A stretch of DNA of 64,000 nt from Sialis fuliginosa (taxonomy: Eukaryota; Arthropoda; Insecta; Megaloptera; Sialidae), in contig OY540815.1 in assembly GCA_961205875.1 (NCBI GenBank), positions 496,001-560,000 of the forward strand, written 5' to 3'. A program made the translations under genes and the position numbers. Below the pieces are notes generated by a model. It searched no databases and had not been told where the DNA came from. It saw only the letters and a list, made by a program, of their open reading frames with translations. Positions 30,581 through 39,946 of this stretch are shown here, in pieces (position 1 is the stretch's first letter; every line of letters begins with the position of its first letter).

Positions 30581-31514
30581 AATTATGTGCTTTGTAAAAT
30601 ACTATCATGAGGATTTACTGAACAACAAATATTTTTTATAGATACCATATATTAATCTACTAATTGATTAATATTGAATTTGTTAATTGAATAGTGAATT
30701 CCGCTGCTGCAGCGGCTGTTTTTTTCTGTGCCACAGCCTATGCGAATATTCGCGTTGGTTTGTAGGAGACTTAAATCCAATAATCTAATGTAATACATAA
30801 AATTTTATAATTAAATTAAATTTTTAATTACATTTATAATATTGTTATATTTTTATATACTTATTTGAGGTTATTCATTGCTGCAATCACGCCAAAGAAG
30901 TATAATATAAGTACACTCAATTTTTTTTATAAATATATAGTAAATATTAAATAAAAATAAATGAATTGTTTAAATGTCAAATTTATTCAATAATTGTTCT
31001 TGCAAGCTTTCGATTTACAGAATCATCGTCTGGCTAAAATATAATAAATAACAATTAATATAATGAAAAATATTAATATTTTAAAATAAAAATTCAGAAA
31101 TATACCTATTATTATATTATACATATTTTATTTTTGGTAATTATACAGAAGTGGAGCTCTGCCTATTTTTGACTCTAAAACATTTTTGTAAATACACTAG
31201 TACCTCCCGATTGCCCCTGTCTTGGCTCGATGGCCAATCCCGGTTGGGCTGGTTCTTAAATTGGAAGTGGACTGTATAGAATATAGTATGATACATAAAA
31301 TGAAACGATACAAACTAACCTTCCTTTTGTCGGGTGCTCCGTCTCGTGGCTCCAATCGGTAGTGAGGGGTAAGACGTGGAATTAAAGGATAACTTTGGAT
31401 CTCACTCCTGCACTCCACTACACTTTCACTCTATGTATCGGTTTGGTTTTTATTGCTATTAACTTTAATTAACACTACTATAATAGTTAACAAAAAAATA
31501 ATATTTAATAATAA
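30581..31514. other. Mostly non-coding; small spliced-looking ORF noted separately
   Basis: AT-rich to ~31190. From 31197 to 31418 a GC-richer minus frame contains a possible donor (AAG|GTTAGT) and acceptor (TATACAG). Too little to call a gene. Confidence 0.4.
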
Positions 31515-31570
31515 TTGGTGAAACTATACAAGTAAATTGGATATCCAATTTACTTGTATAGTTTCACCAA
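31515..31570. repeat. Perfect 56-bp palindrome without spacer
   Basis: 28 bases starting TTGGTGAAACTATACAAG are followed at once by their exact reverse complement; the centre is GAT|ATC at 31542/31543. Confidence 0.95.
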
Positions 31571-31739
31571 CGGTGGTTCTTAACGTTCTTACTTCCTATC
31601 GCTCAATTTCAATTCCCTTTAGGGTGGGGGGTATGAACATATTATCAGGCATGCAATGCCATCTAAGAACCAAATCGAAAATTCTATGGGACCGGCTACA
31701 ACAGCCCCTCTACAGCGAACAAAACGCGTTCCCCTTAAC
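31571..31739. other. GC-richer unassigned segment
   Basis: Together with 32008-32155 this forms a continuous segment split by the hAT MITE. I could not match it to a gene, rRNA or known repeat. Confidence 0.4.
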
Positions 31740-32007
31740 CAGTGGCGTACCATAGGTTTCTGCCGCCCAATGCAAATGGAAAAGCCGCCCCTCTACCCTT
31801 GCACTATATACTAAATATACAAAATTGAAGATCTTTTTTTCGAATTTGCCGCTGGCAAGCTACAATTTTGTGTCTTTCTAGTAATTTTGATCACCTTTTT
31901 TTGGTTGCAATCTCAAATTGGCCGCCCCCAATCCACAATTTTGCCGCCCTTAACAAACTGCCGCCCGGGGCATATGCCCCCTTTGTCTCCCCCACAGTAC
32001 GCTACTG
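31740..32007. mobile_element. hAT MITE (CAGTGGCGTACC ends)
   Basis: 268 bp with ends CAGTGGCGTA / TACGCTACTG, a typical hAT terminus. The flanking 8-mers CCCTTAAC (31732-31739) and TCCTTAAC (32008-32015) match at 7 of 8. Contains several 'gccgccc' motifs, like the hAT pieces at 11707-12106 and 60045-60123. Confidence 0.85.
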
Positions 32008-32015
32008 TCCTTAAC

Positions 32016-32377
32016 CCCCACTTCTGTGCCGAAAAGATGCACGCAATTCTAAACTCTGATGGCCGTGATTACGGTGCACCGTTCTGTCGAAAAGTAGGGC
32101 ACCTCTCTCGCGTTCGTAGTACGAGCCGTTCGTTATCGGGAGTTACCAGTGTAGATTAACCATGAACTTTTTTTTTAATGTTTGTTATTTTTTTCGTTTC
32201 AGTTTTCGTTCCGGATCGAGTAAAAAAATATATTTCGGTTCGGTTCCTGTTTTCGTTCCGAAAAAAATAACAGTTTTTCCGGTTTTTGGTTCAGCTCCGA
32301 TAAGTAATGCATTAGAAATTTGATAAACCATTTTTTAGATCCAAAAATAGGTGGAGTCCTACTTCTGCACAATTACC
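32016..32377. other. Unassigned segment and hAT-like simple sequence
   Basis: 32016-32155 continues the GC-richer segment interrupted by the MITE. 32200-32300 is made of 'cggttcggttcc / ttttcgttcc' motifs resembling subterminal hAT repeats. No gene. Confidence 0.4.
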
Positions 32378-32668
32378 TTAATATATATTTATATAAGGAT
32401 AACCACCGCGGTGACCTCCGTGCCTTCTATCCCCTACGTATCGGTCCCGTCCACGGGCAACTCTGCGTCCGCGATTATGTCCACGTTCGCGGGTATCTTC
32501 GAAGACATCTTCATGTCCATGTTCGCGGACATCTCCTCTTCTGTACTCACGGGCATCATCTCTGCGGGCATCATTGGCCTTACTGCTAGCACTTTGAAGT
32601 CGGGCCACGGCATAATTATACCCCCTTCAAAAATCTTTAGTTTCTAGTAGAAGATCAATATCTTCTAT
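32378..32668 (-). pseudogene. Possible exon encoding an Arg/Gly/Asp-rich tail
   Basis: On the minus strand TTTTTTACAG (~32669-32678) would make a good splice acceptor. The following frame reads I-E-D-I-D-L-L-L-E-T-K-D-F, meets a TGA, and continues in frame with a long hydrophilic stretch rich in Arg, Asp, Gly and His (R-R-G-D-V-R-E-H-G-H, R-G-H-N-R-G-R-R) to a TAA near 32378. Composition is clearly richer in G+C than the surroundings. It could be the last exon of an RNA-binding type protein or a decayed copy of one. An alternative frame is also open for ~60 codons, so reading-frame choice is uncertain. I do not recognise the protein. Confidence 0.35.
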
Positions 32669-33050
32669 TCTGTAAAAAATATGTTTTAATATAAGTAAAG
32701 TAATTAATAAATTTAAAATTGAAGGATACGCACTCAACATCTGTTGGGCCGTCATTTATACTGAAACAGAAAAAAAATTATATTATTTAACAATACCTTT
32801 AAGGCTCTGTCAAACAGGAAGCGGACTAGGGAGGTCAAACAAAACGCGCAAGTGACGGTGAACCAATGCGAATTATTTCATCATCAAGTGATCATCATGT
32901 CCTTGCTTCTTTTGTTAGCTAATTCTCTCATAAAATTTATTTAATTAATACTAATTAAAGTAACAACTATTAAACGATAATATTAGACAATCAAACAAAT
33001 ATCAAACGATTGCACATAAAATTAACTAAAAATATGCACATTTGGGGGGG

Positions 33051-33712
33051 GGGGGGATAACTTTTTGGACATGAACAGACAGTACCGAGAAAGAATTTTA
33101 CAATTTGAATATTGAAATAATATATCTAAAAATTTTGTTTGTTGACAAAAATTGTAAACAATCAAAAATTTGATTCTATTGCGTAATATTATCTGTAAAT
33201 AATCAAATAATAAAATTTATTGAGTGTCTAATTTAAACTTAGGACGTAATATGTAGTTTAAACTCATATTGAGAAACCGTGTTGTGCGGTATGCCTAGTA
33301 CCAGTTATCTCGTAACCACTATGATAACACTAATTGTATATATTTAAAATTTTCTTCGATATTGGCTGTTAAGGATTATAAAAGTCAACTTGATGAAGAA
33401 ACTTGTAGACTTGATGATATCAATCAATATTAAATTAAACAATTCTTTGGATACTGTATTCAATAATAACACACAAAATTTGCTTGATATATTTTCTATA
33501 TTGAATTTTTCATAATTGTTATTTTTAAACAAAATCAATCTAACAACACTTTTTACATTGGCGAAGCCAACTAAAAATTTATACAAAAAAAAACTAACTA
33601 CTAGATACATCGGTACTGAACACGTGCCTTATCTACTAATTATTCAAAACTTACTATAAAACCTACTATACTGAATTACGATTGTGATTTTATTTTAATT
33701 TTGAATAAAATG
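33051..33712. other. AT-rich interior of element A
   Basis: No exon recognised; a 13-14 base G-run lies at ~33043-33056. The 88-codon minus ORF at 33344-33610 is AT-driven and has no motif. Confidence 0.5.
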
Positions 33713-33720
33713 TAACTTAC

Positions 33721-33859
33721 TGCTTTGATTTAGTTTTTCTGCAATATTTTTCCAGGCTACTGCTTTCATACCTGCGTCTTTATAATCCGGATTACTTAAA
33801 TCGTATAAACAACTATACTCCCGCACAAGATCAATCATTTTTTCATTATCTTTACTCAT
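33721..33859 (-). CDS. MADF-domain protein, first exon (PIF/Harbinger accessory gene)
   Basis: Minus-strand exon from ATG 33859 to a clean splice donor GTAAGTTA (33713-33720): 46 codons plus one base. It reads M-S-K-D-N-E-K-M-I-D-L-V-R-E-Y, then S-C-L-Y-D-L-S-N-P-D-Y-K-D-A and A-V-A-W-K-N-I-A-E-K-L. This is the first helix and following turn of a MADF (Myb/SANT-like) domain. PIF/Harbinger elements of animals carry such a second gene, whose product helps target the nuclease to DNA. The remaining MADF exons are not visible, so this copy cannot make a full protein. It is divergent from the transposase start at the other end. Confidence 0.75.
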
Positions 33860-34182
33860 TCTAGCATCCAGTCCGCGCGCTGACTAGTTCGCTTTCTGTT
33901 TGACCAGGGTAATGCAACATTACACGATACAGAGTTCGCGACAGTCCGCCTCCTGTTTGACAGAGCCTTTACAAAGATATCAAATTGTTTATAATTATAC
34001 ATTAAAAATATTTTTTTCATGATTTTAATATTTATTCTACTACTTGAAATTAAACACATGATAAAATCACAATTATTAATTGAATAAACTAATTATACTT
34101 ACGATTTATTGCTTTTATTATCACCGCTGCACTGATCTTCTTGATTCTTATAAAATAAAACAAAACAATATTATTAATGTAA

Positions 34183-35158
34183 AGCCTAGCTCACACGACG
34201 ATAGATTTGCCACTGGATTGCTTGCTTGATTTTGTAACTGGGTTCCAAGCGAGCTGTCGCGCTGGGCGTTGTGATGGTTTCTCTGCGATGTTGGCTGCAC
34301 ACGATGCAGGGTCGCTAGATGGCTCCGATACATGCAAAATTACAGTTTAGAAAAATGGACGCGGTTGCATTAGAAGTAATTCGTCGTAGACGATTAGTAA
34401 TGAGCGTGTTTTGTTTTTTTTTAAAGTTCATCAAAAATAGAGCAGGGGACATAACAGTGCAGATTTTGGTAACAAACTTATGAAAATAAAAAGAATAAAG
34501 TAAAAATAAAATAGATAAGATAAAATAAAAAGGGGTCTTCATTTACATCTCAGGGTTTACCAAAACTAAAATCTGGTCACCCTATTTGTAATGGTTATTA
34601 TTATGAAATATAACCAAATAAATTTTGTAATCAAATAAATTAATTAATTTACAATTTCGGCTTGTTGATTTGACATTATTTTTATTATACTTGGCACCAA
34701 AATACTATTCTGAAAAGATATTCGAATATTCAAACGTCAACATTATATGTTAGGTATTATGAATATCAAACAAAATTCTGTGGAATAATAGCTATGCTTA
34801 CTAATAATAATTCTATACTATAGTTATTGCATTATAATAATCATCATTAATATCACAGAACATATTAATAATACAATTTATGAAATGTTTTTACATATCT
34901 ATCGTTGATCCTTTATACAGCCACCTTAAAACTACCACCGGTCGTAAAAAACACGTGCGGCGTTCCTATTGGTTAACATAAAATCTAGCAACAAATCTAC
35001 TACGAAAAATAGGACATGAACTATTACAGAATTCTACCTAGCGACCACGTAAGGCAGCCAGTAGTGACGTCATTTTCCATTACAGTAACCATCGTAGCTG
35101 CCATCACAGCACCCTGTAAGCAATCCAGTGGCAAATCTATCGTCGTGTGAGGCTAGCT
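34183..35158. mobile_element. PIF/Harbinger-like element with TAA target
   Basis: Ends AGCCTAGCTCACACGACG (from 34183) and the complement of AGCTAGCCTCACACGACG (to 35158). The inverted match continues through 'atagatttgccactgg', and TAA flanks both sides (34180-34182, 35159-35161). Near the left end a frame starts M-D-A-V-A-L-E-V-I-R-R-R-R-L-V (ATG ~34355), like the extreme N-terminus of Harbinger transposases, but it is cut within ~20 codons. The rest is AT-rich. Confidence 0.8.
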
Positions 35159-35472
35159 TAAATATATTGTCAAAGCAAATAATAATTAAACTTACGTGTC
35201 TGACATTTTGCTGAATACTGAGTCGTAAATTGTAATTCTACTTATAGCGTCGTTATAATAAGTTGACGTGGATTCGTCAGTTTAAATTCTATAAATTCAT
35301 CGACAATTAGAAGTTACGCAGACCCAATCAAATGTTAATATTGACTGTCATCTGATTCGTCTATTCAAAAAAGTTTATTGTTTGCAATCAAAATTATTTT
35401 CGATAAGTTCATAGCGTCTATTGAAGATACTGTTAAACTCATTTTTTTAACGTTAGTTTATTGAGTGAGTGT
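35159..35472. other. Non-coding spacer
   Basis: No feature recognised up to the transposase fragment. Confidence 0.5.
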
Positions 35473-35980
35473 TTAATGTTCCTCATTCAAACGATCGTTT
35501 AAAATTTCAATTTCAAGCAAACGTTCTTTAAAAATCCCAGCCCAAACATTAATACTGAACCGTTGTTGAAATCCAAATTGAATGATGGCATGTGGGTTAT
35601 CAATAGACCATACATGACTATTATGAATTGTATTGATTCCGTCTCTAGTAAACAGAGCTTCATCAGACCATAGAACATTAAAAACAAAATCAGGATTTTC
35701 AATATCTTGATGCAACAACCAACGACTAAATTCTACGCGTTGACCATGATCTTGTGGCTGCAGTGATTGAACACGTTGAGAATGATATGGACGAAGTTCT
35801 TCTCTACGAAGTACTCTGAAAACATTTAATTGTATAACGCAACACGTTGAGTACTAATTCGGGGATCATCCAGAACTGCATCAATAATATTATTCTCATT
35901 GTTGACATTGTTATCATTTGTCTGAACACCTCCACTTTTTTTAATAGCTGTAGTTCCAGTAGTACGTCTGGTACGTAAAA
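35473..35980 (-). pseudogene. DDE transposase (mariner/IS630-like), central and C-terminal part
   Basis: The minus strand from ~35830 to 35473 is open and encodes V-F-R-V-L-R-R-E-E-L, then E-F-S-R-W-L-L-H-Q and V-L-W-S-D-E-A-L-F-T-R (first catalytic Asp region). N-S-H-V-W and R-F-S-I-N-V-W-A-G-I follow, and it ends at TAA 35473-35475. Upstream (to ~35980) the reading continues in another frame with I-I-D-A-V-L-D-D-P-R-I-S-T-Q-R, so at least one frameshift is present near 35830. The third catalytic acidic residue is not visible. The matching N-terminus lies at 38111-38272, beyond an inserted foldback. Confidence 0.8.
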
Positions 35981-38108
35981 AAACCCTGCACTTTTTGATT
36001 GGGGTATGCCACTTTCTGTGCTCATAGATAAGGTCAAAAGAATAATTTTCAGATAGGGAGCCACTTTAAAATCCGTGTAGAACACCATTATATCGGCTAT
36101 TAAAGATGGCTCCCACCGTTTTTATTAAATTGGCTGTATCTCAGCTCCTAGTCATCTGATTTCAATTTTCTTTTGTTTGTTTTAAAGTTCTTATTGAGTA
36201 GATTATTTTTTGTCATTATTCATTTTTCTCTTAATCTTAAGGGTTCCCCACAATTTTTGAAAATCTGAAAATATTACTTTTTTTACGAACTTAATTTTTA
36301 TATAACTTTTTTATTGTGCCCAATATCATTTTTTTACATCATACAAAAAAGAAAGATATTTTTTTCTGCGTTCCATTGATAACAAGATAATACTGTTTTA
36401 ATTAACAACTTCTTTGGAAAAAGTGTGTTAAACTAAGAAAAATAGACTATTTTTGGATCATTCCATGTCAAGTTTACCTTTTATCATATGAAATTTTATG
36501 TTGGGATCAATTTTCTCATATGGTATAGCTAAAAAATTGAAAAATCTGTCATGGATGTCACTGAACTTTCTTATACAATAAAAAAATGTACGTGTATCTA
36601 CTAATATAAAACAAATAATTTTGGCTTACTGATGACAGATATAAAAAAAATAATAGAACATAAACTATAGATAATAACGTTCTATACATTTTTTGTTATA
36701 AACATTTCATTCTGTCATGAACTTGTTCAAAAAAAATGGAAAAAAATAAAAAATTAAATAAAAAAGATTTTTTTTTAATTGGTAAGAGATACAAAAAAAT
36801 TAATGGAACATAAACTATAGAAAATAACGTTCTCTACATTTTTTGTTATAAACATTTCATTCTGTCATGAACTTGTTAAAAAAAATGGAAAAAAATAAAA
36901 AATAAAATAAAAGATTTTTTTTAATTGGTAAGAGATACAAAAAAATTAATAGAACATAAACTATAGATAATAACGTTCTCTACATTTTTTGTTCTAACCA
37001 TTTCATTCTGTCATGAACTTGTTCAAAAAAAAATGGAAAAAAATAAAAAATTAAATAAAAAAGATTTTTTTTAATTGGTAAGAGATACAAAAAAATTAAT
37101 GGAACATAAACTATAGAAAATAACGTACTCTACAACTTTTATTTCAATAATTTATTTCTGGTTTAAACCATTTCGAATATAATTGAAAAAAAACGATTAT
37201 AACCCCAAAAACTTTTTTTTAGAGGAATTGAACATAACATAAATTATAAATTATAATATTATAAGTAAATTATTATTTAAACATTTTCTTCCAACACGTA
37301 CCGTTTCAGAAATATTTCGAATAATTACAAAAATTACAAGAGTAAATATCCGTTTCCGGTTTTAAAAACATCTGGTTTTCTTTTTTAAAACAAATTAATC
37401 CTTAATATAAAATTTTACCCCTCTATGTACTGCCATTTTTGAGTTCCAGCGTTTACAGACAAACAGATACACACACAGACAGACAGACAGACATGATGAT
37501 AAAAATAGTCAGAATTGATTCAGGGAAGGTATAAATGGACATTTCCTTCAAAATCTCGAATCCGAAAAACCAATACAGGTAAACTTGACTTGGAATGATC
37601 CAAAAATAATCTATTTTTCTTAGTTTAACACGCTATTTCCAAAGAAGTTGTTAATTAAAACAGTATTATCTTGTTATCAATGGAACGCAGACAAAAATGT
37701 CTTTCTTTTTTATATGAGGTAAAAAAATGATATTGGGCACAATAAAAAAGTTATATAACAATTAAGTTTGTAAGAAAAGTGAAATCTTCAGATTTTGGAA
37801 AATTGTGGGGTACCCTTAAAATTTAGAGAAAAATGAATAATGATAAAAAAGATTTTTTTTAATAAGAACTTTAAAATAAACAAAATAAAATTGAAACCGG
37901 ATGATTAGGAGCTGAGATATAGCCAATTTAATAAAAACCGTGGGAGCCATCTTTAATAGCCGATATAATGGTGTTCTACACGGATTTTAAAGTGGCTCCC
38001 TATCTGAAAATCTTTCATTTGACCTTATATATGACCACAGAAAGTGGCATACCCCAATCAAAAAGTGCAGCGTTTTGGCTTTATTTGCCACGAACCAGAC
38101 GTACTACA
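35957..38108. mobile_element. 2.15-kb foldback element inserted in a transposase gene
   Basis: Arms ~35957-36478 and ~37580-38108 are inverted copies: 'ggcataccccaatcaaaaag', 'ggtgttctacacggatttta', 'cctaatcatc(c/t)ggtttcaa', 'tccaaagaagttgttaatt'. The outermost shared bases are 'accagacgtactac'. The centre contains a tandem array (36636-37150) and ~400 bp of AT-rich sequence with a 'cagacagacagacagac' run (~37476-37492). Both sides of the insertion are pieces of one transposase gene, on the same strand and in the right order. Confidence 0.85.
36636..37150. repeat. ~150-bp tandem repeat, ~3.5 copies
   Basis: The landmark 'taaactatag' recurs at 36661, 36811, 36957 and 37107 (spacing 150, 146, 150), each followed by 'taacgt(t/a)ct' and, in the first three, 'catttcattctgtcatgaac'. 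It sits in the centre of the foldback. Confidence 0.9.
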
Positions 38109-38110
38109 GT

Positions 38111-38272
38111 TCACCTTAATCTTTGAAATGTTCTTGCAAAAACTTGAAACGATGGTTGACGTCTGTTTGGAAACCTGTGTTGGTATTCTCTAAATGCACG
38201 GCGTCCGTCTCCATCACAATAACCATACACATACACAATATCAGCATATTCATTTATACTAAAGCTTTCCAT
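38111..38272 (-). pseudogene. DDE transposase, N-terminal DNA-binding part
   Basis: Minus-strand frame of 53 codons from ATG 38272. It reads M-E-S-F-S-I-N-E-Y-A-D-I, then V-Y-G-Y-C-D-G-D-G-R-R-A, R-E-Y-Q-H-R-F-P-N-R-R-Q-P and F-A-R-T-F-Q-R-L-R before TGA at 38111-38113. This is the first helix-turn-helix of a mariner/IS630-type transposase family that is abundant in insects. It ends next to the foldback insertion, and its continuation is at 35473-35980. The stop lies at the insertion edge and may be a point change or part of the break. Confidence 0.8.
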
Positions 38273-38427
38273 TTATTTATATTTATTGCTTAATTATTAT
38301 TAATATATTAAATATGACTTAAATTAATATTACTGCTATCACAATCTAAAACCATAATAAACGTATTTTGTTTTATACAATGTCTTGTTTGATTTTGTAT
38401 TCGTTTTCATAGTTAACTTCATACATA
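38273..38427. other. AT-rich spacer
   Basis: Upstream flank of the transposase fragment; nothing recognised before the copia LTR. Confidence 0.5.
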
Positions 38428-38682
38428 CTTTTATAGTTATGAAATAAAACACAATGTAAATGAAAGTATAATATATATTGTTGATATTATATATTAATTG
38501 TTAACAAAAATAGCACAGTAAAGTTACAACGATCCTAATTCCACGAGCACTATATGTCGAGTGAGCGTTGGCAGTATTTTCAACACTCTCAACCAATCAG
38601 ACGCTTCCTTGTGTGTACCAATCAGATACGATTTGTCAAGTGCGCCAATTCACTTAAACTCTAAAGTTAAAATCCCAATACA
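38428..38682 (-). repeat. Copia 3' LTR
   Basis: 255 bp; preceded on the minus strand by a G-rich purine tract (38683-38703). Confidence 0.88.
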
Positions 38683-38703
38683 CCCCCCCCCCCCCACCCC
38701 CCC
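38683..38703 (-). other. Copia polypurine tract (G-run)
   Basis: On the minus strand almost pure G, interrupted by one T, directly before the LTR start. Long G-runs are prone to length errors in assembly. Confidence 0.75.
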
Positions 38704-38755
38704 AATTAAGTACTTGACAACTGTCCTGAAACAAAAAATAAAAAAATACAAAAAT

Positions 38756-39488
38756 TTAAATTTCTAGCATTTCAACGTTTGAACGAAAGCTTTGAAAGTC
38801 TTTTCTAGGTAACGGCTTCGTGAATGCATCAGCCAGTTGTTGTCTAGTTGGAATATATTTCACATCAATGACTCCTTCTTCGTACTTCTCACGAATGAAG
38901 TGATAACGAACATCGATGTGTTTTGTTCGCTTGTGAAACTCGGGATTGCGAATGAGTCTTATTGCACTCTGGTTGTCGATGTTCAGTGTAATTGATTCAG
39001 TCTGTTCTTCTCTTATATCACATAAGAGATTCTTCAACCATATTGCCTCTTTGGTTGCTTGAGAGGCGGCTACGTACTCAGCCTCTGTTGTTGACAGGCA
39101 AACTGACCGTTGTCTTTGACTTGACCAGGAAACTGGCCCTTCTCCTAGGGTGTATACGTACCCTGTTGTGGAGCGACGAGTGTCAACATCTCCGGCGTAA
39201 TCTGAATCGGAAAATCCCACGAGTTGACTTGTTTTATTCTGATATTTAATCCCCAAATTTGAAGTACCCTTGAGATATTTGTAAATTCGTTTTACCGCGT
39301 TCCAATGAGCATTTGTAGGTTTATTCAGGTATTTGCTCACCATTCCCACCGCAAACATTATATCTGGACGACTGACTATAGCTGCAAACATTAGAGAACC
39401 TACAGCAATTGGATTGGATTCTTCCATGTTAAATCTTTTTAATATTCGATTTATATAATTGGATTGATGAATGAAGATTGATCCGTCT
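38756..39488 (-). pseudogene. Copia pol: end of RT and RNase H
   Basis: Minus-strand frame, open from the hAT MITE edge (39488) to TAG 38756-38758. It holds the last part of the RT (F-I-H-Q-S-N-Y-I-N-R-I-L, S-R-P-D-I-M-F-A-V) and a complete Ty1/copia RNase H. Catalytic acids lie in F-S-D-S-D-Y-A-G-D, S-T-T-E-A-E-Y and I-D-N-Q-S-A-I, followed by R-T-K-H-I-D-V-R-Y and Q-Q-L-A-D-A-F-T-K-P-L. The domain itself is intact. It is separated from the rest of pol only by the 458-bp MITE, and the frame on both sides agrees, so the MITE was the only lesion at this point. Confidence 0.88.
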
Positions 39489-39946
39489 TAGAGCTGGGCG
39501 CGGGCCGTGAATTTTTCGGGTCACGTCGGGTCACGGCCGTGACCCGACGTGACGTGAGCGATTTTCAAATATTGGATCGTGAGCGGGCGTGATCGTGAGT
39601 TAAAATAAAACAATCGGGCGTGACCGGGCGTGAGTACATTTTTGTCGTGCGTGAGTCCGTGAGTATATGTATGTATATTTTGATATTTCTTTAATTTCTG
39701 ATCTCATGCATATATGATAATCTGTTAAATCGAATTTTTATATTAAACATTTTATTTATAATATATTATTCGGGTCATGAGCGTGACCCGCCGTGCGTGA
39801 TCGGGCGTGAGTAAAAAAATAGAATTCGTGAGCGGGCGTGATCGTGAATACTTTTTTGTAACCGTGAGTGAGCGGGCGTGACTAAATTTTTTTCTCTCGT
39901 GAGCGTGCGTGATCGTGAGCAAAAATTACTCACGCGCCCAGCTCTA
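39489..39946. mobile_element. hAT MITE in copia pol (TAGAGCTGGGCGCGGG ends)
   Basis: 458 bp, ends TAGAGCTGGGCGCG and CGCGCCCAGCTCTA, with an exact 8-bp target duplication ATCCGTCT (39481-39488, 39947-39954). Both ends are packed with variants of 'gtgagcgggcgtgatcgtga' in direct orientation as subterminal repeats; the middle is AT-rich. The 8-bp duplication and the end motif place it in hAT. Confidence 0.95.

Larger units (their letters stand above)
32802..33968. mobile_element. PIF/Harbinger-like element A
   Basis: Ends AGGCTCTGTCAAACAGG (from 32802) and CCTGTTTGACAGAGCCT (to 33968) with TTA on both sides (32799-32801, 33969-33971), the 3-bp target typical of PIF/Harbinger. Element B at 62320-62808 has the same ends. 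The right end carries a MADF-domain first exon on the minus strand. The left end carries 'tgatcatcatgtcc', equivalent to the transposase start region of element B. The interior (~33000-33700) is AT-rich with no exon I can recognise, so it is deleted or replaced. Confidence 0.88.

Noticed and set aside
31571..32160. Suspected rRNA or structural-RNA fragment
   Set aside because: GC-richer and vaguely rRNA-like, but I could not match any conserved rRNA block; left unassigned.
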